The position numbers and the translations under genes were made by a program. The notes under the pieces are model-generated. The model was not told the origin of the DNA and searched no databases. It saw only the letters and a list, made by a program, of their open reading frames with translations. DNA of 64,000 bases from contig NZ_JASBQQ010000007.1 in assembly GCF_029961185.1 (NCBI RefSeq), forward strand, positions 1 through 64,000. Reading direction: 5' to 3'. This DNA comes from Albidovulum aestuarii. Its GTDB lineage: Bacteria; Pseudomonadota; Alphaproteobacteria; Rhodobacterales; Rhodobacteraceae. Shown here piece after piece: positions 37,135 to 47,592 of this stretch (positions within the stretch are counted from its first letter, which is position 1; every line of letters starts with the position of its first letter).

Positions 37135-37473
37135 ATGATCGATTGGGGGCGCATCGATGAATTGAACCGGGAAATCGGGCCGGACGGCTTTGCCGAAGTT
37201 GTGGAGTTGTTTCTGGACGAAGTTGAAGGCGTCGTGATGCGCCTCAAGACGTCTCCGGATCCTTTGGCGCTTGAGTCAGACCTGCATTTTCTGAAGGGAG
37301 GGGCCTGGAATCTCGGCTTCAAGGAATTCGGTGGGCTTTGTCAGGATGGCGAGCGGCGGGCAGCGGCGGGCAAAGGCGCTGAGATCGATATCGGTCGCGT
37401 CATCGACAGCTACTTTGCATCAAAGCAGGCGTTCGTGGATGGTCTCGCCGATAGGTCAAATTCTGTGGTCTGA
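37135..37473 (+). CDS. Hpt (histidine phosphotransfer) domain protein
   Basis: The 112-residue all-helical protein has the Hpt motif with phosphorylatable His51 (DLHFLKGGAWNLGFKEF; the usual form is HxLKGSA). It would carry phosphate between a hybrid kinase and a receiver. The likely partner is the divergent receiver-phosphatase 160 bases away. The start at 37135 is the first good ATG; the ribosome binding site is only fair. Its stop lies five bases from that of ilvA. Confidence 0.8.
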   Translation: MIDWGRIDELNREIGPDGFAEVVELFLDEVEGVVMRLKTSPDPLALESDLHFLKGGAWNLGFKEFGGLCQDGERRAAAGKGAEIDIGRVIDSYFASKQAFVDGLADRSNSVV

Positions 37474-37478
37474 CCGGA

Positions 37479-38726
37479 TCAGATGAGAAACTCAGCCAGG
37501 GCTTCGTCTTCGGTGATGTCGCGATAGGAAAACGCGGCATCATCCAACTTCCGCGTCAGGGCTGCAAAATTCTCCGCATCCTTTGTCTCGATCCCGATCA
37601 GGACCGACCCAAAGTTGCGGGCGGACTTCTTGAGATATTCGAACCGTGCGATATCGTCGTCCGGACCGAGCATCGCCAGAAACTCCCGCAATGCGCCCGG
37701 GCGCTGTGGCATTCGCAGGATGAAATACTTCTTCAGACCCGCGTATCGCTGCGCGCGTTCCTTCACCTCGGGCAGGCGTTCAAAATCGAAATTTCCGCCT
37801 GAGGTGACGCAAACGACCGTCTTGCCGCGAATGTCCTCGGCCATTTCTGGCAGCACATCGACCGATAGCGCGCCCGCCGGTTCCAGAACGATCCCCTCGA
37901 CATTCAGCATTTCGAGCATGGTAATGCAGATGCGGTCCTCTGGTGCAGCAAGAATGTGACCTTCTGTAACGGCTTTCAGCCGGGCGAAGGGTTCTGCCCC
38001 GATCCGGGCAACTGCGGCGCCATCGACAAAGCTGTTGAGCTTTTTCAGCGTTACCGGCTCACCTGCCGCAATTGCCGCAGCAAGGCTGGCCCCGCCCGCC
38101 GGCTCAACATAGCGAAATCGCGTTTCTGGCGCGGCCTCGGCTAGATACGTGGTCACACCAGAGGCAAGCCCACCGCCGCCTACGGGCAACACGACGAGAT
38201 CGGGCGCACGCTCCAACTGTTCAAGGATCTCGACTCCGACACTTGCCTGCCCCTCGATCACATCGGGATCGTCGAAGGGCGACAGGAAATGCGCGCCCGC
38301 CTCGGCGCAGAAGGCCTGCGCGGCGGCCAGAGTCTGGTCGAAATAGTCGCCAGTCAGGCGTATTGCGATGTTGTCGCCGCCGAACACACGGGTCTTGTCG
38401 ATCTTTTGCTGCGGCGTCGTCACTGGCATGAAGATCGTGCCGCGGACACCGAAATGACGGCAGGCATAAGCAACACCCTGCGCGTGGTTACCGGCGCTCG
38501 CGCAGACGAAATGGCCATGCGCCTTATCGGCCGTCAGAACCTTCCGCATCGCGGTAAACGCACCACGCAGCTTGTAACTGCGCACCGGGGTCAGATCCTC
38601 GCGTTTTAACCAGATTTCGGCGCCGTAACGGGCCGACAGATGATCGTTACGCTGCAAAGGCGTCGGTGGAAAAAGATCCCGCAAAGCCTGCGTGGTCTCA
38701 AGGACCTGTCTGGAGAACCTGCTCAT
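37479..38726 (-). CDS. ilvA: Threonine ammonia-lyase (threonine dehydratase)
   Basis: The 415-residue PLP enzyme converts threonine to 2-oxobutanoate, the first step of isoleucine synthesis. The cofactor lysine is Lys52 in RSYKLRGAF, the PLP phosphate loop is PVGGGGLASG and the Ser/Gly end motif is CVTSGGNFDFERL. The C-terminal domain (YFILRMPQRPGALREFL) is a single ACT-like regulatory domain, so the protein is the shorter biosynthetic or catabolic type. The gene is monocistronic or pairs with the membrane protein to its right. Confidence 0.93.
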   Translation of the reverse strand: MSRFSRQVLETTQALRDLFPPTPLQRNDHLSARYGAEIWLKREDLTPVRSYKLRGAFTAMRKVLTADKAHGHFVCASAGNHAQGVAYACRHFGVRGTIFMPVTTPQQKIDKTRVFGGDNIAIRLTGDYFDQTLAAAQAFCAEAGAHFLSPFDDPDVIEGQASVGVEILEQLERAPDLVVLPVGGGGLASGVTTYLAEAAPETRFRYVEPAGGASLAAAIAAGEPVTLKKLNSFVDGAAVARIGAEPFARLKAVTEGHILAAPEDRICITMLEMLNVEGIVLEPAGALSVDVLPEMAEDIRGKTVVCVTSGGNFDFERLPEVKERAQRYAGLKKYFILRMPQRPGALREFLAMLGPDDDIARFEYLKKSARNFGSVLIGIETKDAENFAALTRKLDDAAFSYRDITEDEALAEFLI

Positions 38727-38747
38727 ACCCGGTCCCTTATGTTTGGT

Positions 38748-39494
38748 TCAGTCGATCGACCGGCCTTCGATGCAGACGCCGTATATCGTCGTCAGAATCG
38801 ACAGCCCCAGCATCGTGCTGATCCACTGAGTAACCGCGTTGATTAAACCGCCAAGCACGATTGAGAAACTGAAGAACGGCAGGGCAACCTGACCCAAAAG
38901 CACACTAAAAAGCGCGAACATGAGAGCAACCGCCAGGATCGTTCCCGACAGAGGTCGCGTCGCCTCCCACGATTGCCGGAAGGTTTTTTGTTCGTTCACC
39001 GCGCTTGCAGGCAGTACCAGCGAAATCCGCTGGATGAACCATAGAAGCGTTCCGAACCACCCGAGCCAGAGCAGCGCAGCCAGAGCATGGGATTGGGTAA
39101 TTGCGCTAACCGCCGAAATGACGATGCCAGCCACGACGGAAACCAGGATCGCAACAAGCATGATCAGGATCGACCAGCCAAGATAACCAAGCATACGATC
39201 GCCGTGAAAGGCGGGCATCATCGCGCCGGGATATTCTTCACGCAGACAATATCGATGCCAGGCCACGGCCACCCAAAGGGTTGCAACCAAATAGGCGAGC
39301 AGCGAGATCAAAAACGGACCGGTGACATAGTTCTGGAGCTGTTCGGCCGGTGTGCCCAGATCTGACATCTGGTGCGGTGTTACAAAGATGGCTGCAAGAA
39401 TACCAACCACGATCATCGGCATGCTGATCCGCAAAGCTGCGCCGAAGTTTCCGAACACCATCCGGAACGCGTGCATAAGAATTCGGAAAGCCAT
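38748..39494 (-). CDS. Multi-pass membrane protein, unknown function
   Basis: The 248-residue protein has about six hydrophobic segments (for example [74 protein letters not shown]) and no motif that I recognise. The N-terminal [18 protein letters not shown] and the middle [13 protein letters not shown] resemble glycerophosphoryl-type GDPDase membrane-domain proteins found widely in alphaproteobacteria, but that is weak. GAGGA lies six bases before the ATG at 39494. It may be cotranscribed with ilvA, whose start lies 21 bases after its stop. Confidence 0.75.
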   Translation of the reverse strand: MAFRILMHAFRMVFGNFGAALRISMPMIVVGILAAIFVTPHQMSDLGTPAEQLQNYVTGPFLISLLAYLVATLWVAVAWHRYCLREEYPGAMMPAFHGDRMLGYLGWSILIMLVAILVSVVAGIVISAVSAITQSHALAALLWLGWFGTLLWFIQRISLVLPASAVNEQKTFRQSWEATRPLSGTILAVALMFALFSVLLGQVALPFFSFSIVLGGLINAVTQWISTMLGLSILTTIYGVCIEGRSID

Positions 39495-39630
39495 GTTGTC
39501 CTCGGGTAGGTTGATTGCCCCGTCGTTATCCCAAGCGCGGGGGCCGGTCAAAGGGGATCGCCCCTCACCTTGCCCTGCGCCCGAAAACCAGCTATCGCGC
39601 GCGGGCCTATCTGACGTGAAGGAAAGCCCC

Positions 39631-40857
39631 ATGTCCGCGCCCAAGAAAGTCGTCCTCGCCTATTCCGGCGGTCTCGATACCTCGATCATCCTGAAATGGC
39701 TGCAAACCGAATATGGTTGTGAGGTTGTGACCTTCACCGCCGATCTCGGTCAGGGCGAGGAACTGGACCCGGCGCGCAAGAAAGCGGAACTTCTGGGGAT
39801 CAAGCCCGAGAACATCTATATCGAGGATGTGCGCGAGGAATTCGTGCGCGACTTCGTCTTCCCGATGTTCCGGGCCAATGCGCTTTACGAAGGGCTCTAT
39901 CTGCTCGGCACCTCCATCGCTCGACCGCTGATTTCCAAGCGCCTGGTCGAAATTGCGGCCGAGACCGGGGCCGATGCCGTAGCCCATGGCGCGACCGGCA
40001 AGGGCAACGATCAGGTGCGATTCGAACTCTCGGCCTATGCCCTCAACCCTCATATCAAGGTGATCGCCCCCTGGCGGGAATGGGATCTGACCTCGCGCAC
40101 GCGCCTGCTGGAATTCGCCGAACAGAACCAGATCCCAATCGCCAAGGACAAGCGCGGTGAGGCGCCGTTCTCGGTCGATGCGAACCTGCTGCACACTTCG
40201 TCCGAGGGAAAGGTTCTGGAGAACCCCGGCGATGAGGCGCCCGACTACGTCTATCAACGCACGGTCCATCCGGAGGACGCACCCGATATGCCCGAGATGG
40301 TGGAAATCACCTTTGAAAAGGGTGACGCCGTCGCGATCAATGGCGAAGCGATGAGCCCGGCAACGATCCTGACCAAATTGAACGAGCTGGGCGGCAAGCA
40401 TGGCGTCGGGCGGCTGGACCTTGTCGAAAACCGCTTTGTCGGCATGAAGTCACGCGGCGTCTATGAGACGCCCGGCGGCACGATCCTGCTGGAAGCCCAT
40501 CGCGGGATCGAACAGATCACGCTCGACGCTGGCGCGGGCCACCTCAAGGATTCGATCATGCCGCGCTATGCGGAACTGATCTATAACGGCTTCTGGTTCA
40601 GCCCCGAACGCGAGATGCTTCAGGCGTTGATCGACAAATCACAGGAACATGTATCGGGTACCGTCCGCGTCAAACTCTACAAAGGCTCGGTCCGCACCGT
40701 GGCCCGGTGGTCGGACCATTCGCTTTACAGCGAAGCCCATGTCACATTCGAGGAAGACGCCGGCGCCTACGATCAGAAGGACGCCGAGGGCTTCATCCGC
40801 CTGAACGCGCTTCGTCTGAAGCTGATCGCCACGCGGAATTCGCGGGTGAAGGGCTGA
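39631..40857 (+). CDS. argG: Argininosuccinate synthase
   Basis: The 408-residue enzyme joins citrulline and aspartate with ATP hydrolysis. The ATP-binding motif AYSGGLDTS is at 10-18, and [13 protein letters not shown] and the aspartate-binding [13 protein letters not shown] are conserved. Length is normal. The ATG at 39631 follows GAAGGAAAG; the frame is open upstream through the divergent membrane-protein gene. A small UUCG-loop hairpin (ACGTCA/TGACGT at 40857-40872) follows the stop. Confidence 0.97.
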   Translation: MSAPKKVVLAYSGGLDTSIILKWLQTEYGCEVVTFTADLGQGEELDPARKKAELLGIKPENIYIEDVREEFVRDFVFPMFRANALYEGLYLLGTSIARPLISKRLVEIAAETGADAVAHGATGKGNDQVRFELSAYALNPHIKVIAPWREWDLTSRTRLLEFAEQNQIPIAKDKRGEAPFSVDANLLHTSSEGKVLENPGDEAPDYVYQRTVHPEDAPDMPEMVEITFEKGDAVAINGEAMSPATILTKLNELGGKHGVGRLDLVENRFVGMKSRGVYETPGGTILLEAHRGIEQITLDAGAGHLKDSIMPRYAELIYNGFWFSPEREMLQALIDKSQEHVSGTVRVKLYKGSVRTVARWSDHSLYSEAHVTFEEDAGAYDQKDAEGFIRLNALRLKLIATRNSRVKG

Positions 40858-40872
40858 CGTCATTCGTGACGT
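40857..40872. terminator. UUCG-loop hairpin just after argG
   Basis: ACGTCA (40857-40862), loop TTCG and TGACGT (40867-40872) form a 6-bp stem with a very stable tetraloop. No T-run follows. It may protect the argG message 3' end or be a weak terminator. Confidence 0.4.
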
Positions 40873-40907
40873 AACGCTCCGGTTGCCGAGCATGTGCTGA
40901 CGCCCGT

Positions 40908-40936
40908 AAATCCTTCCGTAAACGACGGGAGGATTT
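40908..40936 (+). promoter_or_regulatory. Hairpin burying the ribosome binding site of the SCP2-like gene (candidate RNA switch)
   Basis: AAATCCTTCCGT (40908-40919) pairs with ACGGGAGGATTT (40925-40936) over 12 bp with a single G-T pair and an AAACG loop. The second arm contains the whole GGGAGG ribosome binding site (40927-40932) and ends one base before the ATG at 40938. In this fold the gene cannot be read, so translation would need melting, a protein or a ligand. The pairing is seen; the switch function is inferred. Confidence 0.55.
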
Positions 40937-40937
40937 C

Positions 40938-41222
40938 ATGCCGCTAGACGCCATCGCCGCCGATATTGGCAAGACGCTTGAGACGAGAAGTTTCACCGGC
41001 TCGCTCAAGTTCGATTGCGGCGAGGCGGGTGTTATCGTTCTGGCCGATGGCACCGCCTCCACCACCAACCGCGACACGGATTGCACACTGAGGATCAGCG
41101 AAGAAAACCTCGTGAAGCTACTCACCGGAAAGCTCAACCCGATGACAGGGGTCATGATGGGCAAGCTCAAAGTCTCGGGCGATCTCAGTGTCGCCATGGG
41201 GCTTGCGAAGCTGCTTGGCTGA
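40938..41222 (+). CDS. Short SCP2-type (sterol carrier) lipid-binding domain protein
   Basis: The 94-residue protein consists of one SCP2-like domain (SLKFDCGEAGVIVLADG; CTLRISEENLVKLLTGKLNPMTGVMMGKLKVSGDLSVAMGLAKLL). Such stand-alone domains bind acyl lipids or acyl-CoA; a precise role is not known. GGGAGG lies five bases before the ATG but inside a 12-bp stem. It lies between argG and msrA with its own leader and may be monocistronic. Confidence 0.88.
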   Translation: MPLDAIAADIGKTLETRSFTGSLKFDCGEAGVIVLADGTASTTNRDTDCTLRISEENLVKLLTGKLNPMTGVMMGKLKVSGDLSVAMGLAKLLG

Positions 41223-41311
41223 CACATAGCCCACGATCGCGTGACCTCACGGGAAGATGAGTTGCCCCGATGGGTCATTCCCCGTTTGCTCCGCCAAAAC
41301 GGAGTGAACGA

Positions 41312-41932
41312 ATGTTGCGATTGATCCTTGCCTTCTTCCTGCTGACCGGCCCCGCAATGGCCGCGACCGAAACCGCCATCGTGGCGGGCGGTTGTTTCTG
41401 GTGCGTCGAATCCGATTTCGAAAGCGTGCCGGGGGTGAAGTCAGTTGTCTCGGGCTATACCGGCGGCACCGTTAAGAACCCGACCTACAAGCAGGTGACG
41501 AAAGGTGGCACCGGCCATTATGAGGCGGTAGAGATAAAGTTCGACCCCGCAAAAATCAGTTATGCGAAGATCATCGACCTCTTCTTCCGCTCGGTCGACC
41601 CAACCGATGCGGGCGGCCAGTTCTGCGACCGGGGTGACAGCTACCGCACCGCCATCTTCGTGAAAAACCCGGCCCAGCGCGCAGCGGCGGAAGAGGCAAA
41701 GGCGGCGGCGATGGCGGCGCTTGGCAAGAAAATCGTCACACCGATTGAGAATGCCGGCACCTTCTATAAGGCCGAGGACTATCATCAGGACTATTACAAG
41801 GGTTCCAGCCTTGTCCTGACCCGTCGGGGTCCGAAAAAGCAGTCAGAAGCCTACAAATTCTACCGCAACGCCTGCGGCCGCGACCAACGCGTAAAACAGC
41901 TTTGGGGCAATGCCGCGCCGTTCACGCATTGA
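41312..41932 (+). CDS. msrA: Peptide-methionine (S)-S-oxide reductase MsrA, exported
   Basis: The 206-residue enzyme repairs oxidised methionine. Catalytic Cys28 is in [12 protein letters not shown] and the [22 protein letters not shown] and GDSYRTAIF motifs fit. A signal peptide (residues 1-17, LLTGPAMA) directs it to the periplasm, unlike the common cytoplasmic MsrA. The ATG at 41312 follows CGGAGTG. Resolving cysteines lie in QFCDRG and NACGRD. A 12-bp hairpin follows. Confidence 0.93.
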   Translation: MLRLILAFFLLTGPAMAATETAIVAGGCFWCVESDFESVPGVKSVVSGYTGGTVKNPTYKQVTKGGTGHYEAVEIKFDPAKISYAKIIDLFFRSVDPTDAGGQFCDRGDSYRTAIFVKNPAQRAAAEEAKAAAMAALGKKIVTPIENAGTFYKAEDYHQDYYKGSSLVLTRRGPKKQSEAYKFYRNACGRDQRVKQLWGNAAPFTH

Positions 41933-41940
41933 TCGTGAAA

Positions 41941-41969
41941 CGAGGTCCCGGGCCTGACCCGGGACCTCG
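41941..41969. terminator. Hairpin between convergent msrA and maeB
   Basis: CGAGGTCCCGGG (41941-41952) and CCCGGGACCTCG (41958-41969) form a perfect 12-bp stem with a CCTGA loop. There is no long T-run, so it may block or end transcription from both sides with Rho help. Confidence 0.65.
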
Positions 41970-41972
41970 GCC

Positions 41973-44234
41973 TTAGTGCCCCAGCCGACAGGCGGCGATC
42001 ACCGCCATGTTGAGGATGTCGTTCACGGTCGATCCCATCGAACACATCTGAATCGGCTTGTCGACGCCGGTCAGGATCGGTCCGATCACTGTGGCGCCCG
42101 CCATTTCCTGCAACAGCTTGACCGAGATCGAGGCGGAATGCCGCGCGGGCACGACCAGAACATTGGCGGGACCTGACAGACGGCAGAACGGATAGTGCGC
42201 CATCTGCTCCATATTCAGCGCAACATCGACGGTCATCTCGCCTTCGTACTCGAAGTCGACGCCCCGCGCATCCAGCACCTTCGGTGCCTGATGCATCTTG
42301 GTCGCGCGTTCGCTGACCGGATAGCCGAAGGTCGAGAACGAGAGGAACGCGACACGCGGTTCGATCCCTAGCCCGCGGGCCACAGCCGCACCGCGTTCGG
42401 CGATATCGGCAAGGTCATTCTCATCGGGCCATTCATGCACTAGCGTATCGCCAATGAAGATGATCCGGCCACGATGCAGAACGGCAGTTATGCCGACCGC
42501 CCCATCCTCGGCCCGCACGTCAAAAGCGTGGTTGATCAGGCCCAGGACATGCGCCGACTTTCTTGTCGCCCCGGTCACCAGCCCGTCGCCATGACCATGG
42601 GCCAGCATCAGCGCCGAAAAGACATGCCGATCGCGCGCGGCAAGCCGGTGTACATCGTGCCGGTCAAAACCTTTTCGCTGAAGGCGCTCGTAAAGGAAAT
42701 CCCGATAGACATCGAGATGGGCGGTATTCGCGGCATTTACCACCTCCAGCTCTGACACTGCGTCAGCCAGCCCCTCGGCGGTCAGTTTTTCCTTCACGTC
42801 GGCTTCGCGCCCCACGACCAGCGCCTTGCCCAGCCCGGCGCGTTGATAGGCGACGGCGGCATGCAGGACGCGCGGGTCATCGCCTTCAGCAAAGATCATC
42901 CGCGCCTGCGCCTGACGCGCGCGGGCGTGAATGCCTTGAAGGATCGATGCGGTCGGGTCCATCCGCGTCTTCAGGTTCAGCTCATAGGCCTCCATGTCGA
43001 TGATCGGCCTGCGGGCCACTCCGGTATCCATACCGGCCTTCGCCACCGCAGGCGGGATGACGTGGATCAGACGCGGATCGAACGGCGTCGGGATGATGTA
43101 GTCGCGTCCGAAGGTCAACTTGCGGCCATAGGCCATCGCCACCTCTTCAGGCACCGGCTGGCGGGCGAGGCTGGCCAACGCCTCGGCGCAGGCGATCTTC
43201 ATTTCATCATTGATCGCACGGGCGTGGATATCCAAGGCACCCCGGAAGAGATAGGGAAAGCCCAGCACATTGTTGACCTGATTGGGGTAATCCGACCGGC
43301 CCGTCGCAACGATGGCATCCTCGCGCACCGCATGCGCCTCTTCCGGGGTGATCTCGGGATCGGGATTGGCCATTGCGAAGATTACCGGATTGGGTGCCAT
43401 GCTTGCGACCATCTCGGGCGTCACAGCACCCTTGGCCGAGACGCCCAGAAACACATCCGCACCCCGCATCGCCTCTTCCAGCGTCCGCGCATCGGTCCGT
43501 GCGGCATGGGCCGATTTCCACTGGTTCATGCCTTCGGTCCGGCCCTGCCAGATCACGCCCTTGGTATCGCACATGATGCAATTGTCATGCTTCGCGCCCA
43601 TCGCCTTGATGAGTTCCAGACAGGCGATCCCCGCCGCCCCGGCCCCGTTCAGCACGATCTTGCAATCGGCGAGACTCTTGCCCGAAATCTCCAGCGCGTT
43701 GATCAGGCCCGCAGCGCAGATCACCGCCGTTCCATGCTGGTCGTCATGGAAAACCGGGATATCCATGATTTCCTTCAGCCGGCTTTCGATGATGAAACAT
43801 TCGGGCGCCTTGATGTCCTCAAGGTTGATGCCGCCGAATGTCGGGCCCATCAGCTTCACAGCCTGAATGATCTCCTCCGGGTCCTCGGTATCGAGTTCGA
43901 TATCGATCGCGTTCACATCAGCGAAGCGCTTGAAGAGCACCGCCTTGCCTTCCATCACCGGTTTTGAGGCCAGTGCGCCTAGATTGCCAAGGCCGAGGAT
44001 CGCCGTGCCATTCGAGACTACCGCCACCATGTTGCCCTTGACCGTATAGTCATATGCCGTGCCGGGATCGGCGGCGATGGCCTCCACGGGTACGGCGACA
44101 CCGGGGGAATAGGCCAGCGACAGATCGCGCTGCGTTGCCATCGGCTTTGAGGCGTTGATTTCGTACTTCCCGGGCGTCGGGTTCAGGTGATAGGCAAGCG
44201 CCTCTTCCGGGGTGACGCGGTTCTTGGGGGCCAT
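41973..44234 (-). CDS. maeB: NADP-dependent malic enzyme, MaeB type with phosphotransacetylase-like C-terminal domain
   Basis: The 753-residue enzyme converts malate to pyruvate and CO2. The malic domain (about 1-420) includes [46 protein letters not shown] and the nucleotide-binding [13 protein letters not shown]. The C-terminal part (about 440-753) is like phosphotransacetylase ([34 protein letters not shown]) but in this family acts in regulation or oligomerisation. The ATG at 44234 follows AAGGAA. It is monocistronic and divergent from mutS. Confidence 0.95.
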   Translation of the reverse strand: MAPKNRVTPEEALAYHLNPTPGKYEINASKPMATQRDLSLAYSPGVAVPVEAIAADPGTAYDYTVKGNMVAVVSNGTAILGLGNLGALASKPVMEGKAVLFKRFADVNAIDIELDTEDPEEIIQAVKLMGPTFGGINLEDIKAPECFIIESRLKEIMDIPVFHDDQHGTAVICAAGLINALEISGKSLADCKIVLNGAGAAGIACLELIKAMGAKHDNCIMCDTKGVIWQGRTEGMNQWKSAHAARTDARTLEEAMRGADVFLGVSAKGAVTPEMVASMAPNPVIFAMANPDPEITPEEAHAVREDAIVATGRSDYPNQVNNVLGFPYLFRGALDIHARAINDEMKIACAEALASLARQPVPEEVAMAYGRKLTFGRDYIIPTPFDPRLIHVIPPAVAKAGMDTGVARRPIIDMEAYELNLKTRMDPTASILQGIHARARQAQARMIFAEGDDPRVLHAAVAYQRAGLGKALVVGREADVKEKLTAEGLADAVSELEVVNAANTAHLDVYRDFLYERLQRKGFDRHDVHRLAARDRHVFSALMLAHGHGDGLVTGATRKSAHVLGLINHAFDVRAEDGAVGITAVLHRGRIIFIGDTLVHEWPDENDLADIAERGAAVARGLGIEPRVAFLSFSTFGYPVSERATKMHQAPKVLDARGVDFEYEGEMTVDVALNMEQMAHYPFCRLSGPANVLVVPARHSASISVKLLQEMAGATVIGPILTGVDKPIQMCSMGSTVNDILNMAVIAACRLGH

Positions 44235-44362
44235 TAGCGACGGTTCCTTTGACGTTTCCGCCCTCATACCGTTCCCGCCCGATGGCCACAATGCAAAGGA
44301 TTTGCCGCTTTTCCCCGGAGACGCGGTTTTGTAGGGTCGCGCGGAAGTACGAGGGAGGAGCC

Positions 44363-47008
44363 GTGAACGCTCAGGACGGCAATGTGACGCCGATGATGGC
44401 GCAGTATCTGGAGATCAAGGGGCGCTATGCCGATGCACTCCTGTTCTACCGGATGGGCGACTTTTATGAGATGTTCTTTGACGATGCCGAGGCGGCGGCG
44501 GCGGCGCTGGACATCGCGCTGACGAAACGCGGCCAGCATCTGGGCAAGGATATCCCGATGTGCGGCGTGCCGGTCCATTCCGCCGAAGGCTATCTGCTGG
44601 CGCTGATCCGCAAGGGGTTCCGCGTCGCCATTGCCGAACAGATGGAGGACCCGGCGGAAGCCAAGAAGCGCGGCTCGAAATCCGTGGTCGCCCGCGATGT
44701 GGTGCGGCTGGTGACCCCTGGCACGCTGACCGAGGAAACGCTTCTCGAAGCGCGGCGACACAACTTCCTGGCCGCCTGGGCCGAGGTTCGGGATGAGGCG
44801 GCTTTGGCCTGGGTCGATATCTCAACCGGTGAGTTCCGGGTGATCCCCTGTCCTCTGTCGCGTCTTTCCCCCGAGCTTGCCCGCCTCGCCCCGCGCGAGG
44901 TGGTCGTGAGCGAAGTGAAAGAGGCCGATCTGGCCGGAATAGTGTCTGATTCCGGGGCCGCTATGACGCCTCTGTCACGCGGGTCCTTCGACAGCACCGG
45001 CGCCGAAAAGCGACTTTGTGCGCTTTATGATGTGACGACGCTCGACGCATTCGGCACCTTCGACCGGGCCGAGGCCTCGGCCATGGGGGCCATCGTCGAA
45101 TATCTCGACCTGACCCAGCGCGGCAAACTACCGCTTTTGCGCCCACCGGTGAAAGAAGCGCCCGGTGGATCGGTTCAGATTGACGCAGCAACCCGGCGGA
45201 ATCTGGAGATCACGCAGGCCCTATCCGGCGGGCGCGATGGTTCGCTCATCGCCGCCATCGACCGGACCGTCACCGCTGCGGGTGCACGTCTGTTGGAGCG
45301 GCGATTGTCGGCGCCGTCGCGCGATCTTTCTGAAATCCATGCGCGGCTCGAGGCGGTGCGATTCCTTGCTGGCGAAGCGCGGCTGGCCGAAAACCTGCGC
45401 ACCGACCTGCGCAAGACACCCGACATGGACCGGGCGCTGTCGCGGCTTGCACTTGACCGGGGCGGGCCGCGCGACCTGACCGCGATCCGCGCCGGACTTG
45501 CAGAGGCCGGGCGCATTGCCGGACGGTTGACGGGCGAGGTTCCCGACCGGATCGCCCGGGCAGCGGCGGACCTTCTGGGCTTTGACGACCTTGTCGCCTT
45601 TCTCGATGACGCCCTGGTGGCCGAACCGCCCTTGCTTGTGCGTGACGGTGGCTTCATCGCCCCCGGCCACAACGCCGAACTGGACGAGGCGCGCCAGCTG
45701 CGCGATCAGGGGCGTGGCGTGATTGCCAAAATGCAGGCGGACTACGCCGCGCGGACCGGCATTCAGAGCCTGAAGATCAAGCACAACAATGTGCTGGGCT
45801 ATTTTATCGAGACGACCGCGACCCATGCGGAGAAAATGCTGTCGGCGCCCTTGAATGAAACCTTCATCCACCGGCAGACCACGGCCAATCAGGTGCGCTT
45901 CACCACGGTGCCGCTCTCGGAGATGGAGACGAAGATCCTCAACGCCGGAAATCTGGCGCTGGAGATCGAAAAAAGGCTCTATGACGGCCTGAAAGCGATG
46001 ATTCTGGATGCCTCGGCGCTGATTTCCGCGGCCGCGCGGGCGCTGGCAGAGATCGATCTGACCGCCGCCTTCGCCGACCTGGCGAAGGGAGAGGACTGGT
46101 GCGAACCCCAGGTGGACGAAAGCCGCGCATTCGAGATCGAGGGCGGCCGCCATCCGGTCGTGGAACGGGCGCTGAAGCGCTTAGGCGAACCCTTCATCGC
46201 CAACGATTGCCTGCTGACCGATGGTAATACCCCGGCGATATGGCTGCTGACCGGTCCGAACATGGCCGGTAAATCGACCTTCCTGCGCCAGAACGCGCTG
46301 ATCGCGCTTCTCGCACAGGCAGGCAGTTTCGTTCCCGCGCGGCGCGCCCATATCGGGCTGGTCAGCCAGTTGTTCAGCCGGGTCGGTGCCGCCGATGACC
46401 TTGCGCGCGGGCGGTCGACCTTCATGGTCGAGATGGTGGAAACCGCCGCCATCCTCAATCAGGCCGACGACCGCGCGCTGGTAATCCTTGACGAGATCGG
46501 GCGGGGCACGGCGACCTATGACGGGCTCTCCATCGCCTGGGCGACGCTGGAACATCTGCATGACGCGAACCGCGCCCGCGCGCTTTTCGCCACGCATTAC
46601 CATGAGATGACCGCGCTTTCGCAAAAGCTCGACGGAGTGGAAAACGCCACGGTCGCCGTCAAGGAATGGGAAGGTGAGGTGATCTTCCTGCACGAGGTCC
46701 GCAAGGGTGCCGCCGACCGCAGCTATGGCGTACAGGTGGCCCGCCTTGCCGGACTGCCGACGGCGGTGGTCGAACGGGCGAAAGTCGTGCTGGACGCGCT
46801 GGAAAAGGGCGAACGCGAGGGCGGCACGCGCAAGCACACCCTCATTGACGACCTTCCACTCTTCAGCGCCGCCTCGGTCGCGCCGCCTCGGTCCGTAAAA
46901 GACCCGTCAGAACTGGAAGAGCGTCTTGCCGCACTTCATCCGGACGAGATGACCCCACTTGATGCGCTTTCGGCCTTGTACGAATTGAGGGCGTTTCTGG
47001 ACAAGTAA
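44363..47008 (+). CDS. mutS: DNA mismatch repair protein MutS
   Basis: The 881-residue protein recognises mismatches. The N-terminal mismatch motif ([18 protein letters not shown], with the Phe-x-Glu) is near residue 30, and the ATPase has [14 protein letters not shown], the [12 protein letters not shown] Walker B region and the [11 protein letters not shown] loop. Translation starts at a GTG at 44363 preceded by GGGAGGAG; the upstream in-frame ATGs have no such site. It ends in a perfect palindrome at 47008. Confidence 0.97.
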   Translation: MNAQDGNVTPMMAQYLEIKGRYADALLFYRMGDFYEMFFDDAEAAAAALDIALTKRGQHLGKDIPMCGVPVHSAEGYLLALIRKGFRVAIAEQMEDPAEAKKRGSKSVVARDVVRLVTPGTLTEETLLEARRHNFLAAWAEVRDEAALAWVDISTGEFRVIPCPLSRLSPELARLAPREVVVSEVKEADLAGIVSDSGAAMTPLSRGSFDSTGAEKRLCALYDVTTLDAFGTFDRAEASAMGAIVEYLDLTQRGKLPLLRPPVKEAPGGSVQIDAATRRNLEITQALSGGRDGSLIAAIDRTVTAAGARLLERRLSAPSRDLSEIHARLEAVRFLAGEARLAENLRTDLRKTPDMDRALSRLALDRGGPRDLTAIRAGLAEAGRIAGRLTGEVPDRIARAAADLLGFDDLVAFLDDALVAEPPLLVRDGGFIAPGHNAELDEARQLRDQGRGVIAKMQADYAARTGIQSLKIKHNNVLGYFIETTATHAEKMLSAPLNETFIHRQTTANQVRFTTVPLSEMETKILNAGNLALEIEKRLYDGLKAMILDASALISAAARALAEIDLTAAFADLAKGEDWCEPQVDESRAFEIEGGRHPVVERALKRLGEPFIANDCLLTDGNTPAIWLLTGPNMAGKSTFLRQNALIALLAQAGSFVPARRAHIGLVSQLFSRVGAADDLARGRSTFMVEMVETAAILNQADDRALVILDEIGRGTATYDGLSIAWATLEHLHDANRARALFATHYHEMTALSQKLDGVENATVAVKEWEGEVIFLHEVRKGAADRSYGVQVARLAGLPTAVVERAKVVLDALEKGEREGGTRKHTLIDDLPLFSAASVAPPRSVKDPSELEERLAALHPDEMTPLDALSALYELRAFLDK

Positions 47009-47027
47009 GGTGGGTTTAAACCCACCT
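47008..47027. terminator. 20-bp perfect palindrome between mutS and grpE (terminator-like)
   Basis: The 20 bases AGGTGGGTTTAAACCCACCT form a perfect palindrome starting in the last base of the mutS stop codon. As an RNA hairpin it would have an 8-bp stem. No long T-run is present. It separates the converging mutS and grpE. Confidence 0.55.
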
Positions 47028-47040
47028 CACCCATTAGAAA

Positions 47041-47589
47041 TCACGACTTCGGTGTAGAGCTCACGCCCACCTGTGCAGGACGCAAAAGCCTTTCGTGCAG
47101 CATAAAGCCTTCGGTCATCACCTGAATGATGTCGCCCGCCTTGGTTCCTGGCACAGGCGCTTCGAACATCGCCTGATGCAGTTGCGGATCGAACCGGTCG
47201 CCGATCTCAGGCACGACCGGTTCCACCCCATGCTTGCCCAGAACCGAGATCAGTTCCTTCATCGTCAGCTCGATGCCCTCAATAAGGCCCTTGGCGACTT
47301 CGCGCGTCTCATCACCGGCTGCATCCAAAGCACGCTTGAGGTTGTCGAAAACCGGCAGCAAGTCGCGGGCGAGTTTCGAACCCCCATATTGCTCCGCCTC
47401 GCGCCGGTCACGTTCGCCGCGCTTGCGGATGTTCTCGGCGTCCGCCAGCGCCCGCATGAAGCGGTCGCGCATTTCGTCGCGTTCGGCGCGCAGCGCCTCA
47501 AGCTCATCGGCAACGATATCGGCTTCAAGCCCCTCATCGCCCATCAGCGCCTGATCCTCAGCAATCTCGTCTTTCTTCATCTCACTCAT
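47041..47589 (-). CDS. grpE: Nucleotide exchange factor GrpE
   Basis: The 182-residue cofactor of DnaK has an acidic start, a coiled-coil (LEALRAERDEMRDRFMRALADAENIRKRGERDRREAEQYG) and the C-terminal motif GDRFDPQLHQAMFE...GTVxQVMTEGF (here GDIIQVMTEGFML). It follows hrcA with three bases between stop and start, giving the classical heat-shock pair. dnaK/dnaJ are not in the window. Confidence 0.95.
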   Translation of the reverse strand: MSEMKKDEIAEDQALMGDEGLEADIVADELEALRAERDEMRDRFMRALADAENIRKRGERDRREAEQYGGSKLARDLLPVFDNLKRALDAAGDETREVAKGLIEGIELTMKELISVLGKHGVEPVVPEIGDRFDPQLHQAMFEAPVPGTKAGDIIQVMTEGFMLHERLLRPAQVGVSSTPKS

Positions 47590-47592
47590 GGT

